Source: JAZTZP01 sp045637525
Lineage (GTDB): Bacteria; Bacillota; Clostridia; UBA1381
Length of the DNA stretch: 21,304 nucleotides
Reading direction: 5' to 3'
Assembly (NCBI GenBank): GCA_045637525.1
Contig: JAZTZP010000180.1
Location: forward strand, 1 to 21,304
Shown here one piece after another: positions 1 to 8,572 of this stretch; position 1 is the stretch's first letter; each line of letters begins with the position of its first letter. A program made the translations under genes and the position numbers. The notes beneath the pieces were generated by a model, which saw nothing but the letters and a program-made list of their open reading frames with translations, did not search any database and had not been told where the DNA came from.

Positions 1-124
1 TCAGAAATTGCTTGCAATTTCTACCGAAACCTGTCGCATAGCGACAGATTTCACCCATGCTTTGCATGGATTTCACTCACACGAAGTGTGAATTTCACAT
101 TTTGCTGAAAGCAAAATATTTCAC
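1..124. repeat. Hairpin array 1, ATTTCAC-spaced
   Basis: Five short perfect inverted repeats follow one another: 3-22 (8 bp, CTTG loop), 31-47 (CTGTCGC, loop ATA), 55-69 (CCATGC, loop TTT), 77-91 (TCACAC, loop GAA) and 99-117 (ATTTTGCT, loop GAA). The last four are each followed by the identical heptamer ATTTCAC at 48-54, 70-76, 92-98 and 118-124, giving periods of 22, 22 and 26. Stems share no sequence but each is fully self-complementary. The array may begin left of the window. It lies upstream of the solute-binding lipoprotein gene. Its function is unknown; transcript stabilisation between operon genes is one possibility. Confidence 0.85.
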
Positions 125-125
125 T

Positions 126-162
126 ATTATAGTTTAGAGGCAAACAGCTGCTAAACTATAAT
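126..162. other. 12-bp stem-loop upstream of the lipoprotein gene
   Basis: A perfect 12-bp stem pairs 126-137 (ATTATAGTTTAG) with 151-162, closing a 13-base loop. It directly follows the last ATTTCAC spacer, but its stem is longer and its loop larger than those of the array. It is AT-rich and lacks a clear T-run, so it is a poor intrinsic terminator. It may be a processing or attenuation site, or a structure at the 5' end of the lipoprotein mRNA. Confidence 0.6.
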
Positions 163-191
163 TTAAGTAAATAAAGCAGATATAATATCTG
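133..191 (+). promoter_or_regulatory. Weak candidate promoter(s) and palindrome before the lipoprotein gene
   Basis: There are two TATAAT boxes. One is at 157-162, with TTTAGA 18 bases upstream (133-138). The other is at 181-186, without a good -35, and it lies inside the 15-bp palindrome CAGATAT-A-ATATCTG (177-191). The palindrome could be an operator over a -10 box. The -35 matches are poor, and the gene may instead be read from upstream permease genes outside the window. Confidence 0.3.
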
Positions 192-219
192 TAAAAAATA
201 AAAAAGGAGATATAAAAAC

Positions 220-1671
220 ATGAAAAAAAGAATTTTATCATTAGTAATGGCTGTTGCGGCTTTTGCATCTGTTGCCGGATGCGGAACAAAGGATGAGAAT
301 GGAAATAAGGTTACGGAAATCAGTTGGTATGTTCCGGCGGTTTTAGAGGGAAAGGATGTTCAGGAGGTTTTAGATACCGCAAATGCACTTTTAGCGGAAA
401 GATATGGTCTTAAGTTAAATCTTAACTGTGTGGATAACGGAAATTATAATTCAAAAATGCAGGTTATGAATGCCGGAAGAGAGGAATACGACCTTGTGTT
501 CACTTCAAACTGGACAAATGATTTTTATAAGAATGTATCAAACGGAGTTTTTTATGACATAAGCAAGGATTTGCCGGTTTATGCACCGAAGCTTTATGAA
601 TCCTTATCGGAAGAGGAAAAACAGTCGGTATCGTTTAACGGTGGTATGTATGCCGTACCGAACTGGCAGATACAGGCAAAATCCACAGGTATTTTGTTTG
701 ATAAGGAAAGACTGGAAAGTACGGGAATGACACTTGAACAGATAAATAATTTAGATGATGTAACCGAGTATCTGAGAAAAGTACATTCGATAGCTCCCGA
801 TTGTAATATTATATCTGATTTCTGGTCAACTCTTACATTCTATAACGGAATAAATGAGATTGTTGAAGAAGGTCTTCCGCCGGCTATTTATTTTAATAAA
901 GAAGGCAAGCCTGAAATTATAAATCAGTATGAAACACAGGAATTTGAAGAATATGTTAAACTGCGTCATCAATGGACAGCTGAAGGTATTGCTACAAATA
1001 AGTATGATCCTAATATAAAGGCAAATAACAAGGATGTAAGACGTGAGCCTTTTGCTGTGACTATATATAAGCCGGGCGTTGAGGCTGATTATAAAAAGTC
1101 AGTTGGTTATGACGTTACAGGCAAGCCGTTTTCAGAAGCAATTCTTTCAACAGCCGGAATTAATGCGGCGCTTACCGGCGTAAGTGCTACAAGCAAGCAT
1201 CCTCAGGACGCTGTAAGAATGCTTGAGGTTATGCACACAGATAAGGAAATATATAATCTGATTTGCTGGGGAATAGAAGGAAAGCATTATACTAAAGCTT
1301 CCGATACAAAGATTGATATTGTACAGGGTGCCGGATACAGCAGAATACCAAACTGGGAAATGGCATCTATTGAAAATTCATACATACTTTCATCAGCGGC
1401 TGATGATGTTGTAGAAAAGACAAAGGAATACAATGCTCAGGCTAAAGCTTCGCCGATTATCGGAATGCAGTTCTCGGTAGATAACATAGCAACAGAAATG
1501 GCAAACTGCCGCACTGTTGTAAATGAGCAGTTAGAGATGCTTGAACTCGGTCTTACAGATGATGTTGACGCCAAGCTTGCAAAATTCAGAGAAGATTTGA
1601 AGATTTCAGGCGTGGATAATATGATTGCAGAGCTTCAGAAACAGCTGGATGAATGGTGGGCAACAAAATAA
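220..1671 (+). CDS. ABC transporter extracellular solute-binding lipoprotein (family 1, DUF3502-like)
   Basis: This is the substrate-binding lipoprotein of a probable carbohydrate ABC importer, anchored to the outer face of the membrane. Residues 1-20 form a lipoprotein signal with lipobox VAGC, so Cys21 would be the lipidated residue. The 483-residue body has the layout of family-1 sugar-binding proteins of the LplA/LipO type. The C-terminal ~70 residues, ending DEWWATK, resemble the DUF3502 tail of that group. AAGGAG at 204-209 sits 10 bases before the ATG. It is the first gene of a five-gene run, and no permease or ATPase gene is in the window, so those are expected upstream or elsewhere. 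The substrate is inferred, from the downstream glycan-binding genes, to be an oligosaccharide. The family call is firm; the substrate is not. Confidence 0.93.
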   Translation: MKKRILSLVMAVAAFASVAGCGTKDENGNKVTEISWYVPAVLEGKDVQEVLDTANALLAERYGLKLNLNCVDNGNYNSKMQVMNAGREEYDLVFTSNWTNDFYKNVSNGVFYDISKDLPVYAPKLYESLSEEEKQSVSFNGGMYAVPNWQIQAKSTGILFDKERLESTGMTLEQINNLDDVTEYLRKVHSIAPDCNIISDFWSTLTFYNGINEIVEEGLPPAIYFNKEGKPEIINQYETQEFEEYVKLRHQWTAEGIATNKYDPNIKANNKDVRREPFAVTIYKPGVEADYKKSVGYDVTGKPFSEAILSTAGINAALTGVSATSKHPQDAVRMLEVMHTDKEIYNLICWGIEGKHYTKASDTKIDIVQGAGYSRIPNWEMASIENSYILSSAADDVVEKTKEYNAQAKASPIIGMQFSVDNIATEMANCRTVVNEQLEMLELGLTDDVDAKLAKFREDLKISGVDNMIAELQKQLDEWWATK

Positions 1672-1705
1672 ATAATTATAAAAAATAATGAAAGAGGTGA
1701 GGTTA

Positions 1706-4700
1706 TTGAAGAAAAAAACAGCGTTGTTTTTAGCTTTTGTGATGTTTATTCTTGGTATTAATATTACAGGATTGGCATATGTTGTTGATTATTCGGAAGG
1801 ACCTACTACTTATAATGTAAGCTTAGCGGAATATACATATGGTTCGGGAGTTTCAGTGAATGAAAACGGTGAGCTTTTAATGAGTGCCGGAGGCTGTGTG
1901 GAGTATAGCTTTTATCTTCCGTTTGAAGCACAAAATGCAGACATTGTTTATACAATTGATAAGCCGGTAAATTTAGAGTATGATTTCGGAACTGTTTCGG
2001 GAGTGAAGAATGCATCAGCATCATCTTCTTATGTGACGGTAAAGTTTCAGAAGGCAAAAAGTGCCGGAGATGAAAAAGTCATATTAAAGGCAGACGGTGA
2101 TATTAAAATAAGAAAGATTACCTTTAAAAAGGTAAAAAAGCCGGTGTGTATTTCTGCGGAGATTGGAACTGTTGATTTAGACAGCAGACCGCTTCCGAAT
2201 TTAAGTGCGTTTCAGGATGCAGTTCAGACAGCGGTAATTCTTAATCCTGAGTCCCCTGTAATGATGGTTAATGGTGCAAAAAGATATGTTGATTATGATG
2301 ATGTATCAAAAAAGCCACTTGAACGTGATGGCGTAACATATCTTCCGATAAAGGCTTTTGGAGAAGCAGTCGGATACTATACCGAAGAAATATATGATGA
2401 GGGATATGCACTTCTCAGAAAAAACAGATTTGAGTATGTGTTAAAAGATGGAAATCTGTATCGTCAGACAAATGGTGTGGGATATAGCCAAATGCAGAAT
2501 ATTCTTTTAAGAGAAAACGGAACTACATATATTCCGGTAAGATATTTTTCTGAAATAGTCGGTAAAAAAGTAGTTTATAAGGATGGTTTTACCTTCATTG
2601 AGAACAGCAGACATCTGATAGACGAAATAACTGAGACAGGAATATTTGATGAATTAAAGTCAAAATTTGCAGAGTTTATGGTTACGCAACCGGGTAAAAC
2701 GTATTATGTTTCCGGGGCTGACAATGCAAGTGATGAAAATGACGGAAGCGAGGAGCGACCATGGAGAACACTTGCAAAAGCAGGCGATACGGCACAAGCC
2801 GGTGATACGGTAATTATACGCGGGGGCGTTTACAGAGAAATTCTTGCTCCGAAAAATTCCGGAACTGCCGCAAGTCCGATTGTATTTCGTGCGGCTGACG
2901 GTGAAAATGTTGTGATATCTGCACTTGAAGATGTAAGCGTTACTCCTGTTTTTGAAAATGATCTTTATGTGTATGATATGGGATATACCATGGGAGACGG
3001 CAGAAATCAGGTTTTTGTTGACGGAGAGGCTATACGTGAGGGCCGTCATCCCAACAGCAATACTTCGCCGAGAAAATGGCCTGAGGACATAGGCTTATCT
3101 CCGCTCTGGCCAACGATAGGAAACATACAGGTAAGATGTGATGATAAAATAGGTGAAAAATCAGATACGGCAACAAGCACTACCGACCTTGAGCAACCGA
3201 CAGATTTCTGGAAAGGCGGAACTTTAGTATCATTCCATGGTCCTGCATGGGCGCTTGGAATGGCAAAAATTACAGGGTCTGATAACGGTATAGTATATCT
3301 TGATCTTGGCACGGCAACTAAAAACTGGTGGTTTACATGGAACCCACATGATACCGATTTTGCATTTATAACAGATTGTAAAAATACTATTGATATGCCG
3401 GGTGAGTGGTATTGGGATGATGAAGATAAAAAGCTTTATATTATGATGCCGGACGGAAAAACACCGGAGACAATTAATATGGAAGTAAAAAAGAGACAGC
3501 TGACTGTTGATATTTCTGAAAATTCATATGTTCAGGTTGTAGGTATAAATACCATAGGCGGCGGAATGAAGCTTAATCACAGTAATATGTGTGTTATAAA
3601 CGGCGGAAATCATAAATATGTTTCACACTATACATATTCAATGGATCAGCACTATGCATGTATTGAAGATGCAAATGTAGTTAATAAAGATGCTGCACCG
3701 TACAGAGGCGAGATGGGAATATTCCTTGGCGGAACAGATAATGCGATTATTAATACCAACATAAAATATAGTGCGGCGGCAGGAATTTATTCAAGCGGTT
3801 TATATTCATATATTTATAATAACGAGCTTAATGAGTGCGGATATATGGTAAGCTATACGGGCGGTTTGTTTATGGTAGGTAACCCGTCTGAAGAATTAGT
3901 TGACACGCCTCGTGGCGGTCATGCGATTTATTATAATACATTCAAGCGTTCCGGAAGAGGAGTGTTCCAGATATCGGCGGTTGAGGATGTATGGTTTTAC
4001 AGCGACGGACAGGCGCCGCATCTGGCTATGGATATAGCGTATAACAGTTTTTCCGAAGGGTCTATATGTGCAAGAGACACCGGAACTGTTTATATTCATG
4101 GAGTAGTACTCGGAAGTGACAGAGCGAAGACACAGTTCCATCATAACATGGTAAGTAATCCCTGGGCGCTTGACGGCGGATGTGCCGGACTTTACTGGGA
4201 TAACTGGGTTCATGGTGTGGATAGTTATAATAATGTAATATTCTCAAACAACGGTATAAAAATGAATATGGGTGATATCTATACTCAGGACGTATATCAT
4301 TTTGCTGATACATATGCAACAGTTCCTGCATGGAGTAACAGCATGATGGGACAGATAGAGAAAGAGCCGGATGATTTTCTTGAAACAGATTTTCCGAATT
4401 CAAAGAGATTTTATGCCGGTAAGAAAACAGAAGAACCGTATAGAGTTAATTTCGACAATATTGAAATTGACAGAAAGGTTTATTTTGCAAAGGATGCAAA
4501 ATTATCGGATAAAGCTGAGATTGTTAATGGATTTGTAGATCTTAAAGCCGATGGTGAATGGATATGTTTTGAGAATGTGGAGTTTGGAGATAAGTTTAAC
4601 AGCTTCGAATTATCATATATCGGAAACAGTGTAAACACAGGAGACGCTGTGGATGTAATTGTTGGCGATAGTCTTGCTGATGAGGTTGATATATCTGTTC

Positions 4701-5275
4701 TTTTGTCACTTGAATCTCCTGTTGATAACGATGTTGCAACTGTACCTATAATAGTTCCGGGATGTGAAGGTACAAAAAATGTATATATAAGATGTACAGG
4801 ATATAGATCTGCGGCTATCGGCGGTATTGCACCGGTTAAGGTTGGTCCGGAAGCGTTTAATGATATAGTTTACGGACAGACCTATATGGGTAATGCGTCA
4901 GAGACAATAGGCGGAGAATTAATGACAAAGGCAGGACCTATAATACAAGAGGATAAATTCCTTATTTATAATACCTTCGGACCGGCAACAGCAGTATATA
5001 AAGATGTTGTTTTAAATACAGATGTTAATACGTTTGCAATTAACTCAGCAGTAGGAGAAAATTATAATCAGACAGTTCAGGTAAGAATCGGCAGTCCTGA
5101 TTCTGAAGTAGTTGCTGAAATTAAAGTAACAAGTACTGACTGGGCCGATTATACAACCGATATTATACCGCTTACAAAAACTATTGAAGCAGGTGTGTAT
5201 GATGTATATATTACATTTGTTGAGGCAAGAAAGTCAATTAACGCATGGTGGTTCGGATTCCAGAACAGGCAGTAA
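1706..5275 (+). CDS. Secreted beta-helix protein with stalk domain and CBM6-like tail; probable polysaccharide-active enzyme
   Basis: I chose the TTG start at 1706 because GAGGTGA (1694-1700) is well spaced from it. An in-frame ATG at 1688 would add six residues but has no ribosome binding site. A signal peptide is followed by a beta-rich segment, then a copper-amine-oxidase N-terminal-like (stalk) domain at about residues 186-300, with paired TYLPIKAF and TYIPVRYF motifs. A right-handed beta-helix (about 330-880) opens with YYVSGADNASD...RPWRTLAKA...AGDTVIIRGGVY. It contains VFVDGEAIREGRHPN and GEWYWDDEDKKLYIMMPDG, which recall GH141/GH120-type beta-helix hydrolases; a PL9-like lyase is the alternative. 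Two beta-sandwich segments follow (about 920-1189), the first CBM6-like (FENVEFG). It is the only likely enzyme of the operon. Export and the helix fold are confident; the reaction is not. Confidence 0.9.
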   Translation: MKKKTALFLAFVMFILGINITGLAYVVDYSEGPTTYNVSLAEYTYGSGVSVNENGELLMSAGGCVEYSFYLPFEAQNADIVYTIDKPVNLEYDFGTVSGVKNASASSSYVTVKFQKAKSAGDEKVILKADGDIKIRKITFKKVKKPVCISAEIGTVDLDSRPLPNLSAFQDAVQTAVILNPESPVMMVNGAKRYVDYDDVSKKPLERDGVTYLPIKAFGEAVGYYTEEIYDEGYALLRKNRFEYVLKDGNLYRQTNGVGYSQMQNILLRENGTTYIPVRYFSEIVGKKVVYKDGFTFIENSRHLIDEITETGIFDELKSKFAEFMVTQPGKTYYVSGADNASDENDGSEERPWRTLAKAGDTAQAGDTVIIRGGVYREILAPKNSGTAASPIVFRAADGENVVISALEDVSVTPVFENDLYVYDMGYTMGDGRNQVFVDGEAIREGRHPNSNTSPRKWPEDIGLSPLWPTIGNIQVRCDDKIGEKSDTATSTTDLEQPTDFWKGGTLVSFHGPAWALGMAKITGSDNGIVYLDLGTATKNWWFTWNPHDTDFAFITDCKNTIDMPGEWYWDDEDKKLYIMMPDGKTPETINMEVKKRQLTVDISENSYVQVVGINTIGGGMKLNHSNMCVINGGNHKYVSHYTYSMDQHYACIEDANVVNKDAAPYRGEMGIFLGGTDNAIINTNIKYSAAAGIYSSGLYSYIYNNELNECGYMVSYTGGLFMVGNPSEELVDTPRGGHAIYYNTFKRSGRGVFQISAVEDVWFYSDGQAPHLAMDIAYNSFSEGSICARDTGTVYIHGVVLGSDRAKTQFHHNMVSNPWALDGGCAGLYWDNWVHGVDSYNNVIFSNNGIKMNMGDIYTQDVYHFADTYATVPAWSNSMMGQIEKEPDDFLETDFPNSKRFYAGKKTEEPYRVNFDNIEIDRKVYFAKDAKLSDKAEIVNGFVDLKADGEWICFENVEFGDKFNSFELSYIGNSVNTGDAVDVIVGDSLADEVDISVLLSLESPVDNDVATVPIIVPGCEGTKNVYIRCTGYRSAAIGGIAPVKVGPEAFNDIVYGQTYMGNASETIGGELMTKAGPIIQEDKFLIYNTFGPATAVYKDVVLNTDVNTFAINSAVGENYNQTVQVRIGSPDSEVVAEIKVTSTDWADYTTDIIPLTKTIEAGVYDVYITFVEARKSINAWWFGFQNRQ

Positions 5276-5288
5276 AGGAGGCATTTGA

Positions 5289-8200
5289 ATGAAAAATAAG
5301 ATAATTACTTTACTTGCGATTACAATGCTTATTAATCTTTTTTCGGGTTTTAGTATATCAGCGGCGGCTGAAAATATAGGCGATACAGTTTACTTTGTAA
5401 ACTGTATCGAAAAAAGCCCGGAAATTACAAACGATAACGGTTCAATGGGAAATATCGCAAAGAGAACATATATGAAGTTTCGGGTAAATCTCGGAGATGC
5501 CGGAGCGAGCAAGCTTACGGTTTCATACGGAGCGGCAACCGGAAATAAAACGGTTTATGTGTATGTGGATGATATGGGTAAATCAGAGCCGGATCTGAGC
5601 TTTAAAACCGTAAGTACAGGAGATAATTATAATTTTGTGCCGACAGAGTTTGAGATAGATAATACTGTATTTTCTCCCGGTGAACATGATATATACTTCT
5701 ATTTTACAGCGAACAGTATCGGAAATTTTGAAAGCTTCCGGTTTGACAAGAGTTTTGTAAGCATAGAGGTAATACTTGGTGAATTAAAAGCATTTGAGGA
5801 ATACCCCGGTTTAAAACAGCATATATCAGATAACCATGAGGCATTGGGGATTGATATCTCAGTTGCCGCAAATACTCCCGATGAGGATTTTGTGTATGAA
5901 AGAATACACGCAGACATGGCAGACATAGATGATGTTGCGACTTTAAAATCACGTTATGATTTATATGTAGCGTTAGCAAAGCTAAACGGCGGACAAACGG
6001 ACGGACTTTTTGAAGAATGTAAAAAGGAATTGAATATCAGCGACAGCGATATTACTCTGTATAAAAACGATGAATCGGGATTTAATTCTAAAATTGCAGA
6101 ATATATTGCGGCTAATGGTATTATTACGGATTTGAATTCGTTTTCGGATATGTTTTATGAGGTTGTAGTTGCACCGCAGACAAAGGATGCATATTCAGTC
6201 ATAAAATTTTCCGAGTATTCGGAAAGAACTGATGATCTGGTAGTAACGGGCGAAGTAATAGGAAATACTACTCCGGATGGATGGGTAGTATTCAGAAATA
6301 TTGATTTCGGAGAAAAAACGCCGAAATCATTAAAGATTACATCCGGTGCGGGAAGCGGATTCAGCGCAAAAGCCGTTAAAGTATTTTTTGATGATAAAAC
6401 GAAAGCGTCTCCCGATATTACGATAACTCCCGTAAATACAGGAGACTGGGACAAATATCAGGAATTTTTATATTACATTCCGTCTGGTGTTGCGGAAAGC
6501 TTAGAAGGAATACATGATGTGTATATAGTGTTCACCGCATTTGGTCAGGGTAATTTCAAATACCTGACATTTACTGAAGAATATACAAAGTTTGATGGGG
6601 TATCTGTTACGATGTATGATGAGCAATCAAATGTAACAGAGGACATTCAAACGGCGGCAAAGATAAAAGCAACGGCAGACATATACAGATATACGGGAAG
6701 AGATAATAATGAAAGTCTTGTTCTTGCAGTATATGATGAAAATAATACGCTGAAAGATATAAGATGTGACAGTAAAGTAAACTTTGATGACAGCGAAGCA
6801 AAGCTTTCTGCGGAGATTCTCGGGTTTACATCGGATGCCGGTACTCAGGTTTTTGCAAATGTGATAAGTGACGGTCTCTTTACTCACACAAATGCAAATG
6901 TTATTAACCGCAAACAAACATCTTTAAGTTCTGAATATGATGAGATTTCTGCAAAGAGTGTTGACGGAAATATAAGCATAGGCGGATCGGTAGCAGATAA
7001 TGCAGAGTATGTGACGCTTTATGTAAGAAAAACAGATGTAAGCGAAAGAGATTTTGAGAACTATGTTCTTATATATGAAGTACCGGTATCAAAACAGATG
7101 TATGGACTTGATTTTGTTATGCCGCCAGGTGCTGCAAGCGGTGACTATACTGTTATTGCTGTTGACAGTGAAGAAAATACTTATACATGTGATTTTAATT
7201 TCGTAAGCAAAGGTGATATAGCTAATGCAATAGGATTTTTAAATGCATGTGCGAAGCCTGACGGAGAAGCGGGAACGGAAGATATTTTAAACACCTATCA
7301 GGATGTGTTTGAAATTGATTTAACGTATATAAACGGTAAATCAAACAAAGCAGATTTGTATAAATACATTTTTGATGAGAATAAGTTAAATCCGGCACAA
7401 AGTGCAGAGCAGGTGAGAAATATGGTTGCCGGAGCAGAAGCTGTTGATAAGCTTAACTCCGGAGAAAATGCATATGACACGGTAGCAAATTATGCTGCCG
7501 GCTTAAAGCTTACCGGTGAGGTGGTGTATGAGAAGTATTTCAAGACAGCTGACCCGGCATCGTTTAACACGCTTTTTGAGCAGAATATGAACAGCGACGG
7601 AAAGCTTACTGCTATATCGGGTTTTGATTTGAGACTTAAAAACGTACTTGTTCTTTCGCTTTTGGAAAACGAAATTGCATGGGGAAAGATTGATGAAATA
7701 TTTGTTGATTTTTCGGATATATTAAAGTTTAATAATTTTGATAAGTATAAGGCATTATCTGTTAACTCAAAGTATAATATATGTAATAAGTTTATAAATG
7801 CCGATACAGATACATTAGACAAGGTGAGAGCTTTGTTTGATAAGAGCTATAACAATGAAGTTTCCGGTCAGAAGAAACCATCACCCGGCGGTGGCGGTGG
7901 CGGAGGCGGCGGAGGCGGCGGTGGCGGCGGCGCTGCCTTAATCGGTGCACCTGTCGAAAAAACCGATGAACCGGAGAATGTTGAAGAAACAGAACCTGTT
8001 GTTGAAAAGATAGTATATGATTTTAAGGATATGGATGGTTATGAATGGGCAGAAGAAGCCGTTGAAGCGCTTGCGGATATGGGCGTTGTAAACGGACTGA
8101 GCAATACAGAATTTGCACCGTCAAGAAATGTGACGCGTGAGGAATTTGTAAAAATGCTTATCTGCGCATTCGGGATGAAGGACAGTTATAATAATCCGGG

Positions 8201-8558
8201 ATTTTCAGATGCAGATGAAAGTGCATGGTACTATCCTTATATATCCGTTGCGACAGACATGGATATTGTGAACGGATATGAGGACGGAAGCTTTGGAGTA
8301 GGAAAGAGCATCAGCCGTGAAGAACTGATAACGATGGCTTACAGAGCTTCAAGAACATATCAGCATTTTATCTATGAAAAGAATAAAAATGTCTCTTTCA
8401 TTGACTTTGAAACAGTTGAGGATTATGCAAAAGACAGTATTATGGCATTCGCAAGAGCCGGCATAGTAAGCGGCGTCGGCAACGACCTTGTTAATCCGAA
8501 AGCGCTTACTACACGTGCGGAAGCGGCTGTGATAATACACAGGCTTCTTAAGAACTGA
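5289..8558 (+). CDS. SLH-anchored multi-domain surface protein with CBM6-like modules and poly-Gly hinge
   Basis: Probably a wall-anchored carbohydrate-binding or scaffold protein of 1089 residues. A signal peptide ends near SISAAA. Then come a CBM6-like sandwich (about 28-165, HDIYFYF), a helical region (165-300), a second CBM6-like sandwich (300-427, FRNIDFG...HDVYIVF), two Ig-like segments (435-645), and a second helical region (645-860) that looks like a copy of the first. A run of 15 glycines (867-881) and an acidic linker precede three SLH repeats (910-955, 968-1020, 1033-1089) with the motifs VTREE, ISREE and TRAE. SLH domains typically bind pyruvylated wall polymers. No catalytic domain is visible. 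AAAGGAGG (5274-5281) overlaps the previous stop codon, implying coupled translation. Confidence 0.93.
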   Translation: MKNKIITLLAITMLINLFSGFSISAAAENIGDTVYFVNCIEKSPEITNDNGSMGNIAKRTYMKFRVNLGDAGASKLTVSYGAATGNKTVYVYVDDMGKSEPDLSFKTVSTGDNYNFVPTEFEIDNTVFSPGEHDIYFYFTANSIGNFESFRFDKSFVSIEVILGELKAFEEYPGLKQHISDNHEALGIDISVAANTPDEDFVYERIHADMADIDDVATLKSRYDLYVALAKLNGGQTDGLFEECKKELNISDSDITLYKNDESGFNSKIAEYIAANGIITDLNSFSDMFYEVVVAPQTKDAYSVIKFSEYSERTDDLVVTGEVIGNTTPDGWVVFRNIDFGEKTPKSLKITSGAGSGFSAKAVKVFFDDKTKASPDITITPVNTGDWDKYQEFLYYIPSGVAESLEGIHDVYIVFTAFGQGNFKYLTFTEEYTKFDGVSVTMYDEQSNVTEDIQTAAKIKATADIYRYTGRDNNESLVLAVYDENNTLKDIRCDSKVNFDDSEAKLSAEILGFTSDAGTQVFANVISDGLFTHTNANVINRKQTSLSSEYDEISAKSVDGNISIGGSVADNAEYVTLYVRKTDVSERDFENYVLIYEVPVSKQMYGLDFVMPPGAASGDYTVIAVDSEENTYTCDFNFVSKGDIANAIGFLNACAKPDGEAGTEDILNTYQDVFEIDLTYINGKSNKADLYKYIFDENKLNPAQSAEQVRNMVAGAEAVDKLNSGENAYDTVANYAAGLKLTGEVVYEKYFKTADPASFNTLFEQNMNSDGKLTAISGFDLRLKNVLVLSLLENEIAWGKIDEIFVDFSDILKFNNFDKYKALSVNSKYNICNKFINADTDTLDKVRALFDKSYNNEVSGQKKPSPGGGGGGGGGGGGGGGAALIGAPVEKTDEPENVEETEPVVEKIVYDFKDMDGYEWAEEAVEALADMGVVNGLSNTEFAPSRNVTREEFVKMLICAFGMKDSYNNPGFSDADESAWYYPYISVATDMDIVNGYEDGSFGVGKSISREELITMAYRASRTYQHFIYEKNKNVSFIDFETVEDYAKDSIMAFARAGIVSGVGNDLVNPKALTTRAEAAVIIHRLLKN
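7887..7931 (+). repeat. GGN codon tract encoding 15 glycines
   Basis: Fifteen consecutive glycine codons (GGC, GGT and GGA mixed, mostly GGC) encode a flexible hinge between the binding part and the SLH anchor. The tract is strikingly GC-rich in AT-rich surroundings. It could change length by replication slippage, though the mixed codons should reduce this. Because every unit is 3 bp, length changes would keep the frame. Confidence 0.95.
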
Positions 8559-8572
8559 GGAGGTGACTTGAT

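Noticed and set aside
1..124. CRISPR array
   Set aside because: The conserved element is only 7 bases, and the variable parts are short self-complementary palindromes rather than foreign-type spacers. No cas gene is in the window.
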